This document shows positions 1 to 11,530 of a DNA stretch of 64,000 bases, one piece after another. The notes below the pieces were generated by a model. The model saw only the letters and a program-made list of their open reading frames with translations, was not told where the DNA came from and ran no database searches. This stretch comes from Catonia carolina (taxonomy: Eukaryota; Arthropoda; Insecta; Hemiptera; Achilidae). Within the stretch, counting starts at the first letter, position 1. The number at the start of each line of letters is the position of its first letter. The stretch is taken from assembly GCA_035578175.1 (NCBI GenBank), contig JAQMRL010000002.1, positions 136,886,171 to 136,950,170 on the forward strand, written 5' to 3'. The position numbers and the translations under genes are program-made.

Positions 1-10
1 CATACAATAA

Positions 11-129
11 TTTACAATAGCAAAAAATACCATAGCTAATAATATGATAAGAATTCACCCAGTTATTTTTACAATTAGCAGATCATACTATAACTAATAA
101 TACAATAAGGATTCACCCAGTTATTTTTA
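11..129. repeat. Two-unit tandem repeat of about 60 bp
   Basis: Two diverged copies of a ~60-bp unit ending in ATTCACCCAGTTATTTTTA (about 11-70 and 71-129). It may extend left of the window. Confidence 0.7.
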
Positions 130-1754
130 GTCAGTCTGCTCATGGTACACACTGTGAATGTTATTGAGTAAAGCAACAAAAAAAATCAGGTTCTACTTTT
201 CTCATAATTTTCCATGATATATGGTCAAGGTGGGAATGAAATAATTCTTTCAGAAAGCCTTTTCTTGTTTAAGAATGTTTATTTTTGCGTCCAACCACGA
301 TTTTTCAATTGCTTGTGTATTAGCTCCTGTTAGTGGATCTACATAATTTTGCTGATGGTTAACCATTAAATGCAGGTAACCTAATGTTCACATAACATGT
401 AAAATATGTAAATATTTTTTTAAAACCTATTATTCACAACCATAACCTACTGTAGTTCTCATAACCTGCAAAATATGTGAATATTTACGCCCCAAAAGTG
501 CTAGTGGACAGTGCTACCACATCAAGAAATACAAATTTCACTAAACATAACAAGGTAGGCCATATACTGTAGTAGCACCCAGTACTCTGTAAGTTTAAAA
601 GCCCTGGATTCTGTCAATATCTTGGTTTTCTGATTGGCCATGTCTCCATTCCGTACAAAAGATTTGTGAAGAAGTTACATCTCACAAGTGAGGTGCATCA
701 ATAGCTAACTGATACATACTGATAAAAATATTCAAACAGAAACTAACCTAATGTACTAGATAGGCGAGAAATTATTTATTTTTAGGTTATTTTCAAATAA
801 AATGTTAGAGACAAAATATTTTACCCGCATTAATTTTCTTGTTATACTGAATGTTCAATGTATTTTCAACTGATACCACAGAAATCCTAAATAAATTAAA
901 AATTTATTAGGTCATAGTTTAATATTTTTAACACTGAGAGATGTGTTATGAATTTTTTTGACAAAATGAAATTTTTAATAAATTTTCTAGTAATATTTTT
1001 TATTTCTAAGATACTTTAGTTCTAATTTTTTTTAATTTTTGTCAAATTTTGTGTTGTACAGTTGAAGGTGGGTTGACCATTCAATATAGAAATATTTGTA
1101 GTCAGTGTGTATTCATTAATATTTATTGTATGTGTTCAGTTATATAATTAATTAAGTGTTATTAATTAAATTATATTTTATGTGACAAATTAATTAAGTG
1201 TGTCTTGTGATGGTTATTTTTTTGAATATTTCTTCTTTCTTTCATTTTGTATATGTTTACTACAGGTAGGCCTACATCTCTACTCACACATCACTCTTTC
1301 TCTCTTTCTCTTTTACACAATCTCATTTTTTCTTTTTCTTTCTCTTAAGTGTTTTACAAAATTATAAATTCAAATACGATGTGTTTGTAATGCTACAATC
1401 TGTGTTAAGAAGAAGTGATTTTGATTTTTTCATGAATAGTTATGTAAGTCTTGATGTAAAAATTAATTATTTAATGCTTGTAGTATGAATTTCCTAATTT
1501 TGGATTTGATGCTTTTAAGTTTATAATTGAATTTGAACTTCTTTCTCAAAAGAAAAAGATATAATATTGTTGCACATCAGGAATGATAAATTAATTATGC
1601 TTTTTATAAGTGTTTTGATACTAATGAGAAATTACTATATATTAGGAAAATAAAGTTGCCATGTAATATGGTGCTCCAATAATCTGCTTCTCATGTTAGT
1701 TGGCTCTCTGTTGTTAATATCAATTCGTCAACGTTTATAAAGTGCACACGTATA
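130..1754. other. Ca-beta intron, nothing recognised
   Basis: AT-rich intronic sequence upstream of the first visible exon. It contains a pyrimidine-rich stretch at about 1273-1350. No family-like coding block (SH3 or HOOK) was found. Confidence 0.6.
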
Positions 1755-2516
1755 TAGATAATGAGTCACTAGAATGCCTTTTGTGTATGGACTGGCTCTG
1801 ATGAAGGGAGGAGTGAGCACTGACAGTGCTGCCAACCTCAACAGTGAGACACTATATTTTACTACAGTGCAATTGTACCGTTAGGTAACCACATGTTGCC
1901 TTTCAATTAATAACTTTGTTGTGACTGACACTTTTTGCACTTAAATCCCATTTCCTTTAAAACTTTTCTTAACGTACAAAGTTTTCAACGAAAAATTAGC
2001 CGTTCTTTTAAAACCGGTAATAACGTTTCATATGTTGGCATCACTTTCTTATTGATATAATTGTTTCCTTTTTTTCAAAGAGTGTCAAAAAACTGTTGAT
2101 GAAGAATTATTTTTTTCACTATCTTTAACTTACTTCTTTATAGTATTTAGAATTTTGGAAAGAGAAATATCACCATAGTCAGCCGCTCACTTACAGCTTT
2201 TGTTAAGAGTCATAGAAAGGTACTTTTGTTTAGCTTCAACTTCACAGCATTTTATTACATCGCTTATTAGATTTCGTTCAGCACTGGGAACAGTTTGACT
2301 GTGTTTTCGAGAAACCGACATTTCCGTTAACGGTAAAAAAGAGTTATATTCGTTAAGTTAACCTATAAAAGGTTCCACGATTTACAGTATTTTCTCTAAG
2401 TATAGTTTACGTTGTTGTGGTGACGAACTGATACCAAAGCAGTCGTGCATCCACACTGATGCTTTCCCCCTTTCCCCTCATTAAAATTAAAGGCAAACTC
2501 GTGACTCGAGTTACTA
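1755..2516. mobile_element. Tc1/mariner-superfamily relic, family A copy 1
   Basis: About 762 bp flanked by TA, with imperfect terminal inverted repeats related to TAG...AGTCACGAGTTTGCCTTT. On the minus strand a transposase-like N-terminus can be read from about 2322 (MSVSRKHSQTVPSAERNLI, then SDVIKCCEVEAKQK), soon broken by stops. Related copies lie at 24091-25313 (truncated) and 45031-45839. The peptide resembles N-termini of insect DDE transposases; the family name is not certain. Confidence 0.75.
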
Positions 2517-4227
2517 TAGATGCACAATAGTCCAACCCGTAGTGATGTTATTGAGACTGTAAGATAACTCTTCATAATTTTTCTTTACCTTTAGAATTTT
2601 TATAAACTATCTTATAACTGAACTCATTCTACTGGCATGATTGTGTAGAACTGTTATTATGAGAAATCTGAAAACAATTCTGTTTTACAAATATTTTTTA
2701 ATTAGAAAAATATTTGCAACATATTTTTTAAAACTAAATTTAAATTCAGTTTCTTGTTTTTACTTCTGAGCCATTTAGCTGGTAGAAAGTTGTTTATAAT
2801 TAAAATTTCACCAGTCAAACAAGTAATTTTGTATGAAGTCAAGCTGATGATGTGAAATAAATTAACGTTACTGAATGTCTTTCCCTCAATTTTGTATGTA
2901 TTGATATAAAACTGCCTTCAGATTTCAAATTCGTATAACTCTTTTCCGAATCAGTTATTAATATTGTAAATTTTATAACTATGTGCAGGACTACCAGTCT
3001 TTAACTGGCTGTTGGAAGTGAAATGTTTAAATTGTCTGTACATATCTGAAACTTTTGATTTTTGTTGCCCTTACTTCAACTCTGCTAATATAAAATAACT
3101 ATCATACCATATTAACCTGTTATTTAAATTTTGTATTAATTTTTATATTGGTGTAAACTGTTTTAAATTTTTGTAAAATAGTTTTTCTTTTGTTATGAAT
3201 TTCATTGCTGAACTTGAAACTCGGTGATAATTTGTTTATAAAATACCATAGTGTGTCTCAGAATATATGTTATTTGTATGTGTAAAGAGTATAATTTATG
3301 TGAAAGCAGCCATTTATGACATTATTTTTATAATTTCAAAGTTTTCACCAGGTTAACATAAAAAAGTTTTAAGAAAGTATCAATAAATTGGGGAAATAAA
3401 ATTATTATTGGGGTTTTCGCAAACACATTCAGACTAAAATTCTGTTTCAGTATAGAAAAGTATTAGTACGTTTTACTGAAAATTTAAAATGCAAAGTTCA
3501 GTTAATGTTTTTAATTTTGAATTGGAAAATGTTAAAATTTGATTTAAGAAAAATTAAAATTAAAATTTTGCTTAGAAGTTTTTAATGTTCTTTAATAATG
3601 AAGTTTAATTTTACTTTAAAATGATAAGACTTATTTAAATACAAATTAAAATTATGATTGAAACAGAAGTAAAAATGATCTTTAGGTAGAAAATCAAAAC
3701 AAATTTGTAGAAGTGATTTTTGTCTCGTTGTTTGCCAGTCCTTTGTATCTTCTTTATTAATACGCTGAAAAAATTTTAATTTCATTGTTTTTTTTTTTTA
3801 AATAGATGTTGCAATTTTTTCTTATTTTGTTCATAAAATCACAACAGTAAAGATTCTATAAGGCTTACGGCATTATAAAAGTGTCAGAAGATTTTAAAGT
3901 TTATTTTCTGAACTTCTGCTTTGATTTATTGAAATACTTTCGATAAAAAAAACTGGAAAATGGATGAAAATGGAAGTGAATGATTAACATTTATTGAAAT
4001 AATTTAGCTTTGCAATAAAATATATAATTGAAGCATGAAAAAATGTAGTTTTGTGTCAAAGGATTTCACAATTTAAAAAAAGTTCTTCAAATAAATAATG
4101 TAGGCTAGGGTATTATTTTTATGGATAAATATTTAGTATTGATTATTTTATTATTGTTGAAAAAATATATCACGCACTAATTTCATTTTGTTTTGTTTCT
4201 TTTTCATTTAAAATAAAATTATCACAG
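2517..4227. other. Ca-beta intron, nothing recognised
   Basis: Very AT-rich intronic DNA leading to the acceptor at 4227. Short open frames here are chance. Confidence 0.6.
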
Positions 4228-4465
4228 GTGAAGATTCTGATTCATTGGGTAATGCGAGGCTCGCTGGCAAAACAACGCTTACAACTCCTCCCGCTAAAGA
4301 GAAACGGAAGCCTTTTTTTAAGAAACAGGAGACGACAACACCTTATGATGTTGTCCCTTCAATGCGACCTGTTGTCCTCGTTGGACCTTCACTCAAGGGT
4401 TACGAGGTTACTGACATGATGCAGAAAGCACTTTTTGACTTCCTTAAACATCGGTTTGAAGGAAG
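4228..4465 (+). CDS. Ca-beta: Ca-beta exon: end of HOOK linker and start of guanylate-kinase-like domain
   Basis: Internal exon of the voltage-gated calcium channel beta subunit, the cytoplasmic partner that binds the alpha1 I-II linker and controls channel trafficking and gating. It starts after an acceptor (...TCACAG) and ends before the donor GTAATT. It completes a split codon (2 nt in) and leaves 2 nt (AG) for the next exon. The first ~38 residues are polar and basic (HOOK-like, variable in the family). The stretch [20 protein letters not shown] is almost identical to other beta subunits and opens the GK-like domain. The degenerate P-loop GPSLKGYE lacks the GK(S/T) of active guanylate kinases, as expected for this non-catalytic fold. 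The exon ends in FLKHRFEGR. Upstream exons (N-terminus, SH3) are not in the window. Identification is by recalled family sequence, not by a search. Confidence 0.97.
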
Positions 4466-4586
4466 GTAATTATGCTTCTTTTGTATTTTACTTTTTTTTA
4501 CTTGTCTGTTAAATAATCTTGATTTTATACTTAATTTTTCATATTTTCTTCAGTATTTTTTAAATAACATGTTTGTGTTCATTTAA

Positions 4587-4983
4587 CACATTCAGTGTGG
4601 TGTCAATATACGTAACAAATATCAATTACGACAGAATTAAATGAGATGTAAAACGGCTTCACCGAATTACGGACGTGGTAGGACTACCACGCAGAGATTT
4701 TTGTGACTGACAGATGTGGTAGGTCTACCACTTGGATATTTCAAAAACACTATTCAATTTTTTTGTCAGTAGGGTTGGTAGATCTAATTTTTTAGAGTCA
4801 TAGTTCAGTAGTAAAAGTTAGAATAATATATTAAGTTGAGAGTGTGTAAAGTCGTTCCTTGATTCATTGAATTGGTTAGTAAGGACATAGGGTTTATGAA
4901 AAGGACTGCCGTGGTATTCCTACCACGCCCGTCACTCACAAAAGTCCTTACGTGGTAGGTATACCACATCCGCACGGAATGTG
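4587..4983. mobile_element. TTAA-flanked, piggyBac-like MITE with four internal palindromes
   Basis: A 397-bp element lies between TTAA at 4583-4586 and 4984-4987. Terminal inverted repeats are CACATTC(A/C)GTG(T/C)GG. Four 16-bp palindromes of the form GTGGTAnnnnTACCAC lie at 4675-4690, 4716-4731, 4911-4926 and 4952-4967, two near each end. The sequence between each pair is also inverted between the arms (TTTTTGTGACTGACA versus GTCACTCACAAAAG). TTAA target duplication is the hallmark of piggyBac elements. There is no coding capacity, so any mobilisation would be by a transposase elsewhere. Confidence 0.85.
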
Positions 4984-4987
4984 TTAA

Positions 4988-6235
4988 ATAAATGATTCAG
5001 TCAGGGAATAGAAAAGATAACACAAAAGCAACAAATGGAACAAATTACAAACAATAAACATATGCTTCATTTCTGTTACTTTTTTCTACAAATAGACCAA
5101 ATAGACGTAGTGAATTGCCCAATATTCTTTTACTCGTGCAGATCTTATTCCCCTTTTTTTATCTGAGAATTTTCTTTTAGGTTTCTCTTTATCCACTGTA
5201 GGATCCACTCTTACATTTTGAACTTCCTTTCTGAATGATTCTCTATCCCAGTAATCAGATCCTGAATGTGATTTATCTAACTTTCTCTCTATCCTCCAGA
5301 AACCAAGTTAATGAATCCTCTACGGCTGGAAAAACTGTCAAAATATTTTTGTTGAATCTCTGTGGGCTAATGTTTACCATGTGACTGTAAAACATAATTT
5401 TGTCTTTTAATTATATTTATTCTTCTAGTGATTCTGAGTCTTTGTATAAATTTTCTTTGATTCTTTCTTCAAAATGACTACTACATTGACTTTGGAGGAC
5501 TACAAATTTTTCTGAGAATGTTCCTTTCGATGTTTTTAATTTGTCCTTTGGTGTAATAAATTGTTTAGGCAGGGTTTCAAAACTGATTGGCAGTGGTGCA
5601 ATTTAGATGTTAAGTGAAAGGTTAGATTAAGAATAGATATTATTTTTTTATTAATACATAGAATGAGAAAGTCAAGAAGGCAATTAAGTTCAACTTGTTA
5701 AAGGTTTCTTTGGCCCATGAGTTTGATGTAAAATTATTCAAAGTGCAAGTACATAGCTCTTAATGTCAAAATTTGTGTGTAATTTATATATTTATTCTGT
5801 GTTTGTAGCAGACTCCTGTACATCCAACACATATGTTTTACATGTTTCATGTTTGACAGTGTTTCTTAATAAACTTAAATAATAATTGTTTAAAACTATC
5901 AAGGTCCCGCTATACACATCCTTGGCAGTTAGGTAGTTGTTATATTTACACTTTAAAACTGATGAAACATATGCAGATATAATTTGAATGAAGTTGACAA
6001 CCGTTTTATTTTATTTATTTTTTTGTTGCAGGTTTATTTGGTGAGGTTTTTAATTGTACTTTGATGAGAGCTAATGGCCATATTGGTTAATGTCCAATAG
6101 ATCAATTTTTAAAATATTATATTCTTTTATTAATGATGATATTTAATGATTGAATGATATTTAATAAATCTTCATAGCGTTGGACAATAGAATAATATTT
6201 TATCTTGCCATTAATAATTGTTTCTCTTTTTGCAG
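4988..6235. other. Ca-beta intron, nothing recognised
   Basis: AT-rich intronic sequence with no motif beyond the acceptor tract at its end. Confidence 0.6.
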
Positions 6236-6401
6236 GATAATAATAACTCGAGTAATGGCCGATATTTCATTAGCAAAACGGTCACTACTTAACAATCCTT
6301 CCAAGCGTGCCATTATGGAACGCTCCAATTCCCGATCCACGTGCCTAGCTGAGGTTCAAGCCGAGATAGAAAGAATATTTGAATTGGCAAGAACTTTACA
6401 A
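6236..6401 (+). CDS. Ca-beta: Ca-beta exon: GK-like domain, central part
   Basis: Internal exon of 166 bp, with acceptor ...TTTTTGCAG and donor GTAAGTAA. One base completes the Arg codon begun at 4464-4465, giving [17 protein letters not shown]. It continues through [16 protein letters not shown] and ends in [13 protein letters not shown], leaving phase 0. These blocks match the family: vertebrate betas have [19 protein letters not shown] and [17 protein letters not shown]. There is a short insect-like variation (a Thr-Cys pair) just before LAEVQ. The region forms part of the alpha-interaction-domain binding groove in solved beta structures (family knowledge). A stop-free reading runs a little past the donor into the intron; the next exon's perfect continuation at LVVLD shows the donor at 6402 is used. 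Confidence 0.97.
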
Positions 6402-7102
6402 GTAAGTAAATTTTCTGCTGTTTCTATTAAATTCATAAATATTCTTCTATTAAATTTTCTTCAATTATCGCAATAAATGGATGAAGAATTTTCAAAGGAT
6501 GAATGGAGATAGAATTTCAAAATGGGTTCTGGACTGCAGGACTGAAGAGGAAAAAGCTTGAAAAGACGTTTACAACAATGGGAATAATTTAATTTATTTA
6601 CAGCTTTCTAACAAAAAGGAAGAATATTTTTTGAAGCCAGAACAGGCTAAACTAAACCGTGAAGAGAGGAAGAAGAATTCTTCAATTAGATTAGAAATAT
6701 ACTGAAAACTTGAAGTTTTGAAGTATACTGTCAAGAAATTTCAATTGACAAAGACTGTAAAATATTATAATGATAAAAATACATGAAAGCGTGAAACATG
6801 TATTGATACACAATTTTACACAACTTTATTCAAAAATTTTGCTATTTTTATGTAGTGTTTCTTACAGATATTTAGTTTACTTTATATTTTCTGTACTGTA
6901 AGATATGTGTTATTTGAAAAAAAAAGCTTTTTATACTATATGTACGAGGGTAAGTCAATTATTATCCGCAATTTAGTTATATTTTTGTTTATGTTGGCAG
7001 TACTGTCGTTTTGCGTTGATGATGCATGCTTTGTTTATTTGTGGTTATATGTATGCAAGTTTCAAGCTGCTAGGTTAGTTTCGTTATCATGTGTTGTTAA
7101 TC

Positions 7103-9122
7103 ATGGCTGCTCCGCTTTCTATTTGCACCAAAGAAGAGCAACGTTCAGTAATCCGTTTTTGTGGTCAGAAGGTGTATCAGGGGCCGAAATTCATAGAAGA
7201 CTTTCGATACAGTACGGGAACAGTGTTTTGTCACAACGGAGTGTCTACGAATGGATTGAAAAATTAAAAAATCTGGTGTGAAACACTCACACAACTTTCT
7301 CTTGCCAATGCAAATAATTAACAATAAACCTAACATTAGTATTAAAACATTAGAAATGAACAAAAACTAACCTCAAAAACATAACCTTATTTTAATCATG
7401 AGTGAATGACGCAAAATGACAATCTAACTCAGTTTGGCTTAAAAAACCGAAAAACACGCTTTCACGCTAAACTAGGCTCTGTAGAGAAAAATGCTCTAAA
7501 CAAAAGTTGTAGATCTTTTAATTTTCTATAAAGTTAATTATATACACTTTTGTCGTAAAATGCATACTAAGACCGAAATGTTAAAAAAATCGATTTTTCT
7601 CACGTTTTCGTGAGAAAAAAAACAGAAAATCGCAAATTACCGCTAAACTAAGCGTTATACAAAAAAATGTTTGAAACAGAAGTTGTAGGTTTTTAAATTC
7701 TCTACAACTTTTATTATATAAGTTTTTGCGCTAAAATTTATATTAAAGCCGTAATCTTAAAAAAACAACGTTTTTACGTGAAAACAGCCTCACCGAGAAT
7801 TTCAGCAAACATGGCGCCTACCCTATCTTGTAGAGAATAAAAAATTGAGTAAAATAGGCGATTTTAAAAAAAATCGTAGGACCAGTTTTTGAGAAAATCG
7901 CAAAAAACTGAAAAATTATACGAATAAACTACTACTTCCGGTTGACCGATTTTGATGAAAATGTTCGTGTCGCGTCCGGTAGTGGTATGTAACTTAAGTT
8001 TCAAGTTTCAAGTTCGTACGATGTTCCATTCTTGAGATGTTCTGTTCACACACAGACACACAGACACACACACACACACACAGACCAATCGCTAAAAACA
8101 TGTTTTTTGGGTTCAGGGGGTCTGAAAACGTATAGATCCGGTGAAAACTCGATTTCGAAAAATCGACATGAAAACAATACTTTCCTTCCTATATATTCAT
8201 ATAGGCAAGAGAAAGTAAAAATGCTCGCACAAGTGTTACACACAATGAAGGAGCCGGACGACCGTAAATGAAGAAAACATTGAGCGTTCAGGTGAAATGA
8301 TTCTCTTAGACAGATGAGTAACTATTGACCAAATGACACATCGTCTGCAAATTAGTCACGGTTCTGCCTACAAAATCATTCACAACGCACTTGGGTTTCA
8401 TAAAGTTTGTGCAAGATGAATCCAAAACAACTGACACTGTTGCATAAACAAACGCGCTTGGACATCTGCAAAAACATTTGGATCGCTATGGTAACAAACG
8501 GGAAAACTTCTTAGATAAGATCATTACTGGTGACGAAACATGGATCCATCATTACAAGCCGGAGAGTAAATGGCAGAGTATGGAATGGAAACATCCAAAT
8601 TCACCGTGCAAGAAAAAATTCAAGACTCAACCGTGTGCAGGAAAACTGATGCTTACAGTTTTCTAGGACTCACAAGGTCCAGTACTGGAACATTATCAGG
8701 AAAGGGGCACAACAATAAACAGTGTACGTTACAGTGAGATGCTTACTGCCAAGCTAAAGCCTGCAATTTGAAGCAAACGCCGAGGACTGCTGTCAAAAGG
8801 TGTTGTGTTGTTGCACGACAACGCCTGTCCGCATACTGCTGCCCACACTGCTGAAACACTCCAGAAACTCAATTTTGAAGTACTGGCTCATCCTCCATAT
8901 AGTCTCAATCTTGCTCCTTCTGATTATCATTCGTTTGGTCCATTCAAAGAGGCATTAAGGGGCCGTCGATTTACCTCAGAAGCATTGAAAGAAGCGATGC
9001 ATTCCTGGCTCGCATCTCAACCAAAAACTTCTTTTATGAGGGCATCAGGAAATTTGAACAACGATGGACCAAGTGCATTGAAAAGCAAGGGGACTATGTC
9101 GAAAAATGATGTAACTTACTAG
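7103..9122 (+). pseudogene. Broken mariner transposase (DD34D)
   Basis: Cut-and-paste transposase, catalytically DD34D. It begins ATG at 7103 (MAAPLSICTKEEQRSVIRF), frameshifts, then reads LWSEGVSGAEIHRRLSIQYG and SVYEWIEKLKN (HTH region) before the foreign insertion. After the insertion there are several stops and frameshifts (8218-8470), then an open block 8478-8666 with GDETWIHHY (first catalytic Asp). A stop replaces the residue after LMLTVF. The last block, 8805-9122, has LLHDNACPHTA (second Asp) and LAPSDYHSFG (third Asp); 34 residues separate the last two. All three Asp survive, but stops, frameshifts and the insertion prevent function. Confidence 0.93.
7299..8217. mobile_element. Nested repeat (family N) inserted in the mariner transposase
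   Basis: About 920 bp bounded by inverted ACTTTCTCTTGCC and GGCAAGAGAAAGT. It has no mariner similarity and breaks the transposase reading. Partial copies in the opposite orientation start at 18708 and 26191 with the same ACTTTCTCTTGCC end. Internal features include several AAAATCG/CGATTTT blocks, a CA microsatellite at 8046-8085 and a conserved block around CAATCGCTAAAAACATGTTT. Target duplication was not resolved and no coding region was recognised. Confidence 0.75.
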
Positions 9123-9256
9123 TAAGTTTCCTATTTGATTACAATAAAATTTTATAACTACATTGCGGATAATAATTGACTTACCCTCATATTTAATACT
9201 GATTCTTTTGTTCAAAAATAAATCTTTATAATGCATCCTGCAGTTTGAAATTGTTT

Positions 9257-9422
9257 CTATTTCATATAATGAATTAATATAATAATTTCACTAACCTTCT
9301 TTTAAACTGCGTCACCTTTATTTAAATTCTTACTTACACGTGTTTCGTTTTATTTAAATAAAGGTGACGCAGTTTAAAAGAAGGTTAGTGAAATTATTGT
9401 ATTAATTCATTATATGAAATAG
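9257..9422. repeat. Near-perfect inverted repeat, 71-nt arms, 24-nt spacer
   Basis: Arms 9257-9327 and 9352-9422 are reverse complements with one mismatch seen by eye. The arms begin CTATTTCATATAATG and end ATTTAAAT. The spacer is 9328-9351. The hairpin lies 68 bp right of the mariner. Confidence 0.95.
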
Positions 9423-9952
9423 ATTCTTTTGTTAAGCATTTTGTACAGTCAAATTGTGAGTGAACTGGTTTGATATAATCCTTTACTCTATCTACACTGA
9501 AAGAAATCTCTTTGTTCTTTTTCCAAAAAAAAACTATTCTCATGTCACTTGTTTAATTAATATTGTTTATCTTTTGTTTTTAGCATTTTCATCTTTGCCA
9601 TCTTTTAATACTGGTGTGTGATAAATCTCTATAAGGACAATAATAATAATGTTTTATTTCCCAGAAAAATTACATGTGAATAATCTTACACTGCATTACA
9701 TTTACGTATGCAGATTACTCAAATTTTAAATTTGTGCCGCCTGTTTTTTGAAACACCTAGTCATCCAAAATAATAATGTCAGGATGTGAGCTCACAGGTT
9801 TAGAGGTGTAATTATTTCCTTTGTGTACTGCCTAACAATGCTGAACCATTTCTGTAATTCTGTAATTTAATAAATTATTAATTTATTAAATTAATTTCTG
9901 TACTTCTGCTTTAAACTTTGTGATGTTCCATATACTTTTACAATTTTGGGGA

Positions 9953-10356
9953 ACTCTCCATAACGGGCAGGTGGAGGGTTAAATTATTTACACTCGATCT
10001 GCTAATTCTAGGGCTATAAAAAATAGTTCTATTTCTTATCACACTCTCAGCCAATTATATGACCGAAGTATTTAAGAACAGAAGAGGTAGAGGTGTAAAA
10101 GACACTAGTCAGAGTTATATCCTCTGAGAGTAATGAATTTCACTATACAGCCAGACCCTGTGGTGAAAGAAGTAGAGGTGTCATTTGCAGGGTGTAAAGT
10201 GGGTGCTTTATGGAGGGCCTGGCATGCTGATAAGCATACTCTTTTAACTTATTGAGGAAGGCAATAGTAAACCATCTCACTTTTCGTCTTTACTTAGTAA
10301 AACCTCTAGAGGTTTAAACCAGCTCGCTTCGGCTGTACACCTAAACAACATGTTTA
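9953..10356 (+). repeat. Dispersed repeat family R1, copy 1
   Basis: Matches 43796-44185 over its full length (landmarks CAGACCCTGTGGTGAA, GGCATGCTGATAAGCATAC, TTTACTTAGTAAAACCTCTA) and partly matches 44800-44870 (+) and 46080-46200 (inverted). No terminal repeats, target duplications or coding potential were identified, so the class is unknown. Confidence 0.8.
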
Positions 10357-10382
10357 GGTGAACAAAGAACAAAAGAGTTTAG

Positions 10383-10702
10383 GCGAACAGATTGCAATCT
10401 GCTCAGTTTAGAATAGTAAGCAACCTATGACCCAATAAGATGAGGATGATATGTACGATGTGTGAATTAGGTGCAGTCTTATACAGACTCAAGCCAACCA
10501 TTCCCGAGAGAGTATCGTTAATTGAACCCCATCCATCAAAGTACACTGGTATCCACTCTCTAGTATTCAAATCCTTTATAAGTAACTCCTTTATCTCCTC
10601 CTCTACCTTTATTAGGATTCGAACCACGGAACCTTCATTCTTCGAAAATCAGCTGTTTAACAGCTGACTTGCTGCGACAACTTTACCACTAGACCGACCC
10701 AT
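10383..10702 (-). mobile_element. tRNA-derived SINE, family S1
   Basis: Minus-strand SINE whose tRNA-like head lies at the right end: an A-box-like TAGTGGTAAAG and a B-box-like GGTTCGAATCC are read on the minus strand, separated by the hairpin CAGCTGTTAAACAGCTG. Other copies are at 29228-29547, 47815-48110 and 59584-59893. A stop-free frame covers much of the body (10403-10627, minus). Confidence 0.8.
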
Positions 10703-10805
10703 TAGAATCACTACATTTTACTGTGAACTTTGTTTATGAATGTTAATTATTGTGCTGTAGTGTTATAATTTTTAACTAAGTGTTCATTTGTATGTGTTAT
10801 TTCAG

Positions 10806-10904
10806 TTGGTGGTGCTAGATTGTGATACAATTAATCACCCTTCACAACTAGCGAAGACTTCCTTAGCACCAACAGTTGTTTATCTAAAAATATCTTCACC
10901 TAAA
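10806..10904 (+). CDS. Ca-beta: Ca-beta exon: GK-like domain, 33 codons
   Basis: Short internal exon of exactly 33 codons, phase 0 on both sides, acceptor ...TTATTTCAG and donor GTAAGTAA. It encodes [20 protein letters not shown] followed by [13 protein letters not shown]. This is the strand and helix segment that in other beta subunits reads [20 protein letters not shown] and YIKITSPK. It is too short to stand out as an open frame and was found by following the family sequence from the preceding exon's ARTLQ. It sits between two transposon-rich introns of 4.4 and 3.3 kb. Confidence 0.96.
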
Positions 10905-10978
10905 GTAAGTAAATATGAAAATTATCATTTAATTTTATTAGTGTTTATTTTAATATAAATGGAATAATATGATGTTAA

Positions 10979-11351
10979 GGTCTTTTCCCACGATGTTAGT
11001 TACTACTAGCATGATCTACTAGCATATAGGTGATTGTTCCCACGGAGCTAGTTAATTAATGCTAGAGCTCTGAAGACATTCGTGAGTTGTGTTGATTACT
11101 GCTGTACAAAGTACAGCTTACTAGCAACTAGCAACATTTACAAATGATCACATTGAGCTAGTTTACTTGCGCTAGTCAATCACGTGACCTTTTCTCCCCT
11201 ACTAGTGCTAGTAAAATCAAATATGTTCAAAGTCACTAGCGAGCTATTGATTACTAGCCCTTTAACTAGCTGCTAGTTGTCTGCTCCCATTACGCTAATT
11301 TGCTAGTTGCTAGCTAACTAGCAACTAGTATTAGCATCATGGGACTAGACC
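10979..11351. mobile_element. CTAG-rich MITE flanked by TTAA
   Basis: 373 bp between TTAA at 10975-10978 and 11352-11355. Terminal inverted repeats are GGTCTTTTCCCACGATG and (read inward from the right) GGTCTAGTCCCATGATG. The interior holds about 20 CTAG tetramers in ACTAGC/GCTAGT contexts, giving many local hairpins. It has no coding capacity. TTAA suggests piggyBac-type mobilisation, but because TTAA is palindromic the boundary is not unique. Confidence 0.75.
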
Positions 11352-11404
11352 TTAACTGAATAGAATTTGATGTAGGCCTATGTTAGAACATAATATGATG
11401 AAAT

Positions 11405-11530
11405 TATGAAGAAGGAAATGGAAGTCATGAGAGCAGTAAAGCAAAGAAAACTAGATCACCTAAGTCATATTATGAGGAATGAGAACAACTACCAGTTTCT
11501 ACAATCCATACTACAGAGGAAAATAAGAAC
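11405..11530 (+). pseudogene. LINE ORF2 C-terminal fragment
   Basis: Plus-strand reading KKEMEVMRAVKQRKLDHLSH followed by IMRNENNYQFLQSILQRKI resembles the C-terminal (K)RRK..YFGHIMR..KY.LLQ.I..GKI block of insect endonuclease-reverse transcriptase LINEs. The fragment is isolated and abuts the CTAG-rich MITE. Confidence 0.6.

Larger units (their letters stand above)
6945..9189 (+). mobile_element. mariner element, interrupted by a later insertion
   Basis: TA-flanked (6943-6944 and 9190-9191), with near-identical ~30-bp terminal inverted repeats starting (C/T)GAGGGTAAGTCAATTATT and running to ...CCGCAA. Removing the ~920-bp insertion at about 7299-8217 leaves ~1.3 kb, the normal mariner length. 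The transposase inside is inactivated. Confidence 0.95.
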
